A stretch of DNA of 64,000 nt. It comes from Ligustrum vulgare (lineage: Eukaryota; Streptophyta; Magnoliopsida; Lamiales; Oleaceae). The notes beneath the pieces are model-generated. The model saw only the letters and a program-made list of their open reading frames with translations, was not told where the DNA came from and did not search any database. A program made the position numbers and the translations under genes. Shown piece by piece: positions 57,222 through 64,000 of this stretch (its first letter is position 1; every line of letters begins with the position of its first letter). The stretch covers positions 12,313,501 to 12,377,500 of the forward strand of contig OY743190.1 of the NCBI GenBank assembly GCA_963555705.1. The letters are read 5' to 3'.

Positions 57222-58570
57222 CCCCCGCAAGACAGAGCTCCCATTGGAGAGTCCGATCTTGGAACACAGACGACGAAATGCAGTAGTAGACAATGGCTTG
57301 GTTAGGATATCTGCAAGCTGATCTTTGGAGGAAATGTAGGAGACAGAGAATGACCCAGAAGACAAATGATTTCGCACAAAATGATAATACAATAGCAATA
57401 TGTTTCATCCGAGAATGAAAGACTGGATTGACAGAAAGATAAGTAGCACCAAGGTTATCATAGAAAATGGATGGTTTAGAGGACAGAGATACACGGAGTT
57501 CTTTTAGTAAATTACAAAGCCAAAGAACTTCAAATGCGGAAGAAGCAAGAGAGCGATATTCAGCCTCAGTAGAGGACCGAGCAACGATCTTTTGTTTCTT
57601 AGAGCACCAAGGCATAGGATTACCGGCCAGATAGACTATAAAGGCAGATGTTGAGGTTCGATCATCAGAGTTCCCAGCCCAGTCAGCATCAGTGAAGGCA
57701 GATAGTTGGAGTTGAGAGGACTTGTGAAAGAACAAACCATGAAAGAAGGTGGATTTTAGGTAACGAAGGACACGTTTGACTGCACACCAGTGAATTTCAG
57801 TGGGCTTGTACATGAACTGGGATAGTTTATTTACTGCAAATGAGATGTCTTAACGTGTGAGGGACAAGTATTGAAGAGTGCCTAAAGTTTGACGGTACAA
57901 GGTAGGATCACATGGGGGGAACCATCGCCAAGGACTAGAGGAGCGGAAGATCTGACATAGGTGTAGAACACTCCTTGGCTCCTATCATATTTGTTCGAGT
58001 GAGAAGATCACGAATATACTTGTGTTGTGTTAGAAGAAGACCACAGGGGGAAGGAAGAACTTCAATGCCAAGGAAGAAGTGTAAGGGACCTAGATCATTA
58101 ATGGAGAATTGAGTGGACAAAGCCAGGATAAAGGTTTGAACCACAGTGGGATCATTTCCAGTGACCAGGATATCGTCAACATAAATAAGAACAAACATGG
58201 TAACCTGGGTGGTGAAGTAGAGAAATAGCGAGGTGTCACTAGCAGAGTTGAGGAACCCAAATGATAGAAGGAAGGACTTAAGGGCATTGTACTAGGCACG
58301 TGAGGCTTGTTTGAGGCCATAGATGGCTTTGTGTAATTTACAGACATGATGAGGATAGGATTTGTCAACAAAACCAGGAGGTTGAGACATATAGACCTCC
58401 TTATGTAGTTGACCATGCAAAAAGGAATTTTTTACACCAAGTTGTCAAATTAACCAGTTTGATGAGATGGCTAGAGTGAGGATGACCAGAATAGTGGTAG
58501 GTTTGACAACAGGACTGAAGGTGTTGTGATAGTCAATATCAGGACGTTGATGAAAGCCTTTTTCCACAAG
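57222..58570 (-). pseudogene. Copia RT-RNase H, 3' half of pol, cut by an Athila-like LTR
   Basis: From right to left: GFHQRPDIDYH (RT start), then YVDD in FVLIYVDDILVTGNDP and FSINDLGPLHFFLGIEVLPS (58000-58198). Next is RNase H with SAFTDADWAGNSDDRTSTSA, SSTEAEYRSLASSAFEVLWL and the C-terminal SYISSKDQLADILTKPLSTT. Frames are broken at ~57840, ~57935, ~58200 and ~58440. The rest of the element must lie beyond the Athila-like insertion that begins at 58571. Confidence 0.9.
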
Positions 58571-60072
58571 TGTTGTTTAAAATTGCAAGTATACGATATC
58601 GCAATCAAGTAATAAAGTGACTTTTGAGTCGAGTGATTATTCCTACGAGGACTGTTTACTAAGTACCGAAATATGTCAGTTCTAAACTTTATTTGAACAG
58701 AAAAAGAGAATTTGTGATTGTAAACTAAAACTAATAAATTAAACTAAAGAATTAAATTAGCGAGATTGCTTTTGTTTTAAAAACAATTGTAAAGTAGTTG
58801 GGATTCACGAGTTCACCTAGCCAATTAAATCAATTCCAATTCATGGTTCTATTTTCTAAATATGTGTTTGATCGAATTCACTAATTTAAATTGAGATTCC
58901 TCTCTCGAGTTTAAATCAATCCTACCTAAATAATTCAACCTTGTATCTCTACAGCGGTCCGAATATTCCTTATCTAGATGCATTACATACAAGAATTCAC
59001 ACACGATCCCAATAATAACAAGAGTATATCTCTGTTTCTCGTTCAATTACCGGATTTATTACCTAGATCTATGTTATTAACTCACCTCTCGGATTATGAA
59101 AATAATACATTAAATCATGAAAGAGTGGCCAGTTCATTCACGCATTAAACACAATAATAAATTAACACATGCATTAAAGCGTTAAAACAAGGTATATGGA
59201 ATTAAAATAATTAACTAGGCTACATCATTCATCCCAACATAGAATTTAGTTACACATCTGGAATAAAGAACAAAAACAAGAAAATAAAATGTTCATTGAA
59301 AAAACAAAGAAGAATGGAAAGATGGCACCAATTATTAATTCTTCAAGTATCTTCAATTCACGCCCCTCTGCGATGCTTGAATCTTCAAGAATTTGAATTG
59401 AAATATCTGTTGTGGCTTGTTCTACAGAGAGGCAAAGGTCCAGATCTCGTGCCTCCTAAGTTGTATTTATAGGTTAGGGAGAAAACCTAGGTCAAAAAGC
59501 CCAAATCCTGTTAAAAAACGCGAGAAAAATCTGATATGCGGCCCAATCGGATAAGCACGCGATCGCGTGGTGGAAACCCTAGCGATCGCGTGGTAGACAC
59601 TAAAACTCTCGGGTTAGAAATTCAAGGCATATCGCGATCGTGCAGTAGACATATGGCGATCGCGTGATGTGAAATTTCCATCTTTTCGCGATCGTGTAAG
59701 TTGGTCCCTGCCTTTTTATTGCCGCCTTGATCCTTAACTTTTGATTGTTGCGATTTAGTCTCCAAACTTAATATTCTTCTCGATTTGCCCGTTTAAGTTC
59801 TCAATTCCTTTAATTGGGTCCTCCAACCTCTGATTCATTCATTTTGGCACATTGTATCTTTCCGGTTGATGTCACAAACTTATCAATTGCTCGTTTTAGC
59901 TCCAATTAGCATCCAATTGTATCAACTCTCCATTAATTTCTTCATTCTTCATCTTTTGGGATATTTTCTGCAAAGTAACAATTAAACACAAATTAAAGAG
60001 CATATATTCTTAAAACGACAATAATTTCTTCTAATTTAGACATACAGATAAGTGTATAAAATACATTTATCA
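58571..60072 (-). repeat. 3' LTR of the Athila/Tat-like element, 1502 bp
   Basis: On the minus strand it starts TGATAAATGTATTTTATACA after a TTTGGGGG tract and ends GCAATTTTAAACAACA at the Copia junction. It is homologous to the solo LTR at 17209-19423. It contains the GCGATCGC cluster at 59556-59695. Confidence 0.85.
59556..59695 (+). repeat. Iterated GCGATCGC palindromes in LTR
   Basis: CACGCGATCGCGTG (59556-59569, a perfect 14-bp palindrome), GCGATCGCGTGG (59582), ATCGCGATCGTGC (59631), GCGATCGCGTG (59656) and TCGCGATCGTG (59686): five sites in 140 bp of an otherwise AT-rich LTR. Confidence 0.92.
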
Positions 60073-60086
60073 AATACCCCCAAACT
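60073..60086 (-). promoter_or_regulatory. Polypurine tract (minus strand)
   Basis: The minus strand reads GTTTGGGGGTATT against the LTR start, the form usual in Athila/Tat elements. Confidence 0.85.
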
Positions 60087-60605
60087 AGAACTATTGCTTG
60101 TCCTCGAACAATGTAAAATAAACTACAAAATCAAAGAAATAAAAGAAAAAATATTTTTGTTGTGTCAACATGTTTACCATATACCTCCATAAGCCAAATC
60201 GCTTTACACTTCAGCAAGAGTTATGAACAACAATGCAAAATAATTTCTAGTTATATCATGCCAGATTTTCAAGTGTGTGTGTGAATAACCAACGTCAAAC
60301 GCATACTTATGCAAAAGATATACTCAACACTGTGTGGCTCATTATGCATATTCAAGCCTGAATCCCATGTGGTCAATCTATGATTTCTAATAAAATTCCT
60401 TTCAACGCTAATAGATGATCATCACTTTCTGCTTTTTCTCTCACATCCCGGGTTTTTATCTATGTGGGTTCTAAAAATATTCTTTGCTTTTTCCACACAA
60501 GGTAGTCAGAATTAGAAATATGCGTACATAACAAATCAAAAGAAAGTAGTCCACAATTCTACAACCTCAACCACCACAACTCAGTCAACTAAGCTTATAC
60601 CATGC

Positions 60606-60636
<31 letters not shown>

Positions 60637-63134
60637 CTTTTTCTTTTGATGGACGACTTTTTATTTTAATTGTCCTTGTCTTTTACCATCTTTGTACAGA
60701 ATTTTTCATACTTGCTTCTTTCGGGTCGGCAACTCCCAAACCAGTTGACTTTAGGGTACCAGGTTCAAAGAACCCCTAAGACGTACTTACTCGAGTCATA
60801 AATGCTTAAACAGAAAAGTTAAAGATGTTATCATGTCTTATGTGTAAGTTCACTCTCCGTACTTGCTTTCTAATTGACCCCTGTAACAAGCTTTAGGTCG
60901 ATGACTCCCAAGCCAGTTGGCTTTAGGGCACCAGGTTTGAAAGACCCCTCGGACTTACTTACTCGAGTCAAAAGGCATTTGAAGAGCGGAATAAGACCTT
61001 CAGCATTTTTCTGTTTTTATGCTGGATATGGTTTATACCAGTTGACCAAACTGCAATGACTAAAGTGCAAAACCAAGAACCACAAACCTCCAACCCGTCA
61101 ATACATACAAATTCCAACCATTCTACCCCCAAACTTGCCTTTTAGCACAATTGGTTCTAATTTAGGGATATGATGTCTAATGATCTAAGTTCAGGGATTT
61201 TCAAGTCTTTCCTAAATTCAAATTGCATAAACTTTGCCCCACATGTATTAAACAAAATCCCTCACACAAGCAATTATCCAACACTGGCTATGTGCGCAAT
61301 GAATATGGAATCTAGCAAAACATAACTAGTTCAAAATAGGTTAATGCTTTCATGTTGTCCAATTTTCAAGCCTAAGTACAAATTGATTCATACTATATCC
61401 TAGGCAATAAACATGTTGAAACAAATTTTCAAATTTATTTATTTATTTTAAATCCCATGAGAAATAGAATGAGAACATACGATGAGTATGGAAGCACTTT
61501 GCATGAAATTTTCATGAATTATATTTCCCACCCCCAAATTAGAGAGAAAAATTGTCCTCAATACTTGTCTACAAGAATTAAAAATATAAAACAAGACAGA
61601 GAATAGGTAACGAGAACTTCCCAGGTGCATTGGAGATGTTTTGTAGCCTTGAAGCCTCCATTAGCATTGCATTTGGATGAATTGGACTCTTTTCTTCCTT
61701 TTCTCAACTTGGTTTGAGGCGTCTTGATTGGTCTTTACCTTTCAAATAAGAAATAAGTAACATTAGAAGTCATAAATACCAATAAGAAATAATGGAAGTT
61801 CAGTACCACACCCCCAAACTAAAGTTACAACAAAATGTTGAATTTTCAAAATTGATTGACCACACATATTCACGCCTTGACATCGCCTAGAAAAACACAA
61901 GTTTTCCGGAGCCATCTTTTGATATGTTAAAGTTCACAGCATGGTCTACAACATATTAAAAATTCAATTCATTTGGAGTTCAATAGGGTCATGTAAAGCT
62001 ATGGCAAAGTCGGTGACGTGAGTGAATTTTCTAGTGCAAATGCCTGCAGTGGCCTTGCAATGAGGCTGCCATGGTGCAAACATGGTTTTAATGGATTTCA
62101 TGCTAAGATGTGAACTAACTCACGCACTTCACACACATAAACATTGATAAGCATGTCATGAAGATAAATGCTCGGATGAATTTATAAAATTAGCACAAAA
62201 CTCTCTTTGTGGTATTTCATCAAACACATGGTGTGCATTGCAAAAATCAATGGATATGCATAGGGTTGTAGGCATGAATGAACCCAAAATTTTTGTCTAC
62301 TAAACCACAAATCACAAACTCCAACAACTGTCCTAAGCCCATTCTTCCCAATTCACAATTGCAAGATTGAAGAACTTAAAGAGAATTTCACAATTTTGAC
62401 TAAAACTTGATTTAAGTGAGGAGATCATACATTTGATTGGATTTTGAAGTCATGTAAGCAATGATAGTGAAGCAACAAAGTGTTGATGCCATGCATACAA
62501 GATGTAAGATCAAATATGAGGTGATTTTGGGAGAGAAAACCAGTTTATAATGCTTGAAGTTGAAAGAATGAGGAAAAACGCTTAACCTGCAAAATTTGGT
62601 CCCAGAACAGCCACACAATCGCCTGGATGGAGTGCCAGTGATCGCGTGGTTCAAGGTTTTAAAACCTGTTGAATTTTAAATGCAAACTCGCAATCGCCAT
62701 AGCCTATTGGCACGCGATCGCGTAGTTCCCGACAGTAATGAAATTTTTTCCTATTTTTGATTTTCAAAATCGTTTTTAGTTCCTTAATCACTTCATGATC
62801 TATGCAATGATTATCCAAACACTAACTTTATGACCCAAACTAGTGTGTGTGTGTGTGTGTGTGTGAGTTGGGATGACAATTAAGAACCTAGTCTAATAAA
62901 AATATGTAAAAATTAAAAAAATGCGCCTAAGCATGCAAAAATAGTGCACCTAGCTAAAGTGTCATAACATGCCAACATACTAAATACTCCCACTAGTTAC
63001 CCAACATGCATATATCTAAAATTCATCAAATAAACAAATAATTAAAGCATAGTAAATAAAAGGGGAGAAAGGTTGGGTTGCCTCCCAACAAGCGCTCTGT
63101 TTTAAGTCTTAAGCCTGACTTTAGCACATCAACA
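60087..63134 (-). other. Non-coding 3' internal region of the Athila-like element
   Basis: No protein recognised. Contents: (TA)n at ~60608-60636, a duplicated ~90-bp block (60721-60815 and ~60894-60982), (GT)n at ~62843-62865, and three more ATCGC/GATCGCG sites between 62604 and 62720. Confidence 0.65.
60721..60982 (-). repeat. Duplicated ~90-bp block in the element's 3' region
   Basis: Both copies contain ACTCCCAA(A/G)CCAGTTG, CTTTAGGG(T/C)ACCAGGTT and CTTACTCGAGTCA in order. About 80 bp of unrelated sequence separates them. Confidence 0.85.
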
Positions 63135-63425
63135 TCATGGAGGCTTGAAAGATGATCTCATAGCCTTGCATATCTTGCAACTTCCAGCCTTGTAGTTCTC
63201 CACCCGTTTTCTCACTTTCTTTAATTGCAAAGCCTCGTTTTTAGCCAATTGTTGAGGGATGTTAGGCTTTTCTTCCCGTTTGTCCCTCCATCCATCTTTT
63301 GCCTTTACGAACTCATGTTTTGTGATTAGATCCTCCTCAATCTTAATACCATGCTTGGTCTTTTCTTCTGGTTTCTGGACCACTCCCTCCACCTTGAAGC
63401 AACTTTCATTTAGACCTTCAAGATC
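63135..63425 (-). pseudogene. Trailing gag-pro frame of the Athila-like element
   Basis: After a stop following FSIKPR, the minus strand continues in the same style: EGVVQKPEEKTKHGIKIEED and LQLKKVRKRVENYKAGSCKI. It is lysine- and glutamate-rich with no recognised domain. Similar tails occur in other plant Athila/Tat copies. Confidence 0.5.
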
Positions 63426-63999
63426 TTACCTTGGCTTGATGCTGAACGTGACTTGTTCCTTCTCGACCCTAAAGATGATTTCTCCCTTTTCAATGTCGAT
63501 TAAGGCTCTTCCAGTAGCTAGGAACGGTCTTCCAAAAATGAGGGGCATCTGAGTGTCCTCCTCCATGTCTAAGATCACAAAGTCAACTGGAAAGAAGAAT
63601 TTATCTACTTTTACTATCACGTTCTCAAAAATACCGTACGGGTACTGAATGGATCTGTTGGCCAGTTTCAGTGTGATATTGATTGGTTTAGGCTCCCCCA
63701 AACAAAGTTTCCTGTACACAGACAAAGGCATTAAATTGACACTGGCACCAAGATCACACAATACATTATCAAAAGTAAATTTACCAATAGTACAAGGGAT
63801 CGAGAAACTCCCTGGATCTGTTAGTTTCTGTGGGAACTTCTTTTGGATAATGACACTGCATTTCTCACTAAGAGCTACTATTTCATGATCAACCAATTTC
63901 CTTTTTTTGACAGCATCTTTTTCATGATTTTCATGTAGAGGGGCATTTGGGCTAAAGCTTCAACAAAAGGGATGTTTATATGTAATTTCTTGAAAATCT
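63426..63999 (-). pseudogene. Athila/Tat-type gag end and retropepsin
   Basis: 63426-63896 reads TIGKFTFDNVLCDLGASVNL (retropepsin with catalytic Asp in DLGAS), MPLSVYRKLCLGEPKPINIT and PLIFGRPFLATGRALID, the RVP_2-like protease of Athila/Tat elements. Upstream, KKLHINIPFVEALAQMPLYM is the gag end. The two are out of frame by one base at a run of seven A/T near 63902-63908, which ends the gag frame shortly after. So protease would not be made from this copy as one polyprotein. Confidence 0.87.
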
Positions 64000-64000
64000 C

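Larger units (their letters stand above)
58571..64000 (-). mobile_element. Athila/Tat-like Ty3/gypsy element, no RT in window, runs off the window
   Basis: The minus strand reads gag-protease (63426-63999), a broken trailing frame (63135-63392), ~3 kb of AT-rich non-coding DNA, a polypurine tract and the 3' LTR. No RT, RNase H or integrase lies between protease and the 3' LTR, which points to a non-autonomous derivative. It inserted into the Copia element at 58570/58571. The 5' LTR is outside the window. Confidence 0.82.

Noticed and set aside
57222..58570. Integrated pararetrovirus (YVDD and RNase H motifs)
   Set aside because: The motif order and the SSTEAEYRSL and DILTKPL phrases are those of Ty1/copia elements, and an adjacent LTR and polypurine tract confirm it.

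Overview
This 64 kb window is AT-rich nuclear DNA from a flowering plant, almost certainly a eudicot. The evidence is three plant protein-coding genes with canonical GT-AG introns or an intronless plant-type structure, set in intergenic space built of nested LTR retrotransposons, solo LTRs, hAT, PIF/Harbinger-like and CACTA-like non-autonomous elements and simple repeats. No bacterial, organellar or phage features were seen, and all functional names rest on recognising protein families by eye.

Genes. (1) 1665-9854 (+): 16 exons of mitochondrial succinate-semialdehyde dehydrogenase (ALDH5F1, GABA shunt). It covers the C-terminal ~421 residues, and the 5' exons lie outside the window, beyond a Ty3/gypsy LTR at 531-1149. 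(2) 22121-24257 (+): six exons encoding a complete GARP/MYB-CC transcription factor that matches APL (ALTERED PHLOEM DEVELOPMENT). Two unrelated MITEs sit side by side in its fourth intron. (3) 53171-54715 (+): an intronless, complete 514-aa organic cation/carnitine transporter of the MFS superfamily. A short unknown ORF (20589-20843) may be a gene relic. The genes show no functional linkage beyond being neighbours.

Mobile layer, left to right. There is a deletion-derivative gypsy element (1-1149). Two copies of a large fold-back element lie at 2730-3599 and ~11683-12362. A gypsy pol end plus LTR lies at ~15415-16310. A solo LTR (17209-19423, TSD ATTTA) carries two hAT MITEs and itself sits in an AT-rich MITE. 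A complete but decayed Copia element (26323-32858, minus strand, TSD AATGA) is interrupted by a hAT MITE in its RNase H region. A decayed hAT transposase gene (33591-~39250, minus) is split by a 2.86 kb solo LTR. A Copia gag fragment (39848-40945, minus) is split from its leader by a plus-strand Copia element (40959-51178), which holds two long gypsy-type LTRs and an internal 0.4 kb reverse-transcriptase duplication. A hAT element (55109-56625) carries a nested PIF/Harbinger-like MITE. A third Copia 3' half (~56995-58570, minus) is cut by an Athila/Tat-like element (58571 to the window end, minus) that has a protease but no reverse transcriptase in the ~3 kb before its 3' LTR.

The most unusual pattern is inside the LTRs. 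Three LTRs carry tight clusters of short iterated palindromes whose sequence differs between families (GGTCGACC, TATCGATA, GCGATCGC). Two LTRs of one family hold different GC-rich motifs at the corresponding position. A second point of interest is that the Copia element at 26323-32858 appears to use the 5' half of a tRNA as primer. Neither is established here; both are inferences to be tested.
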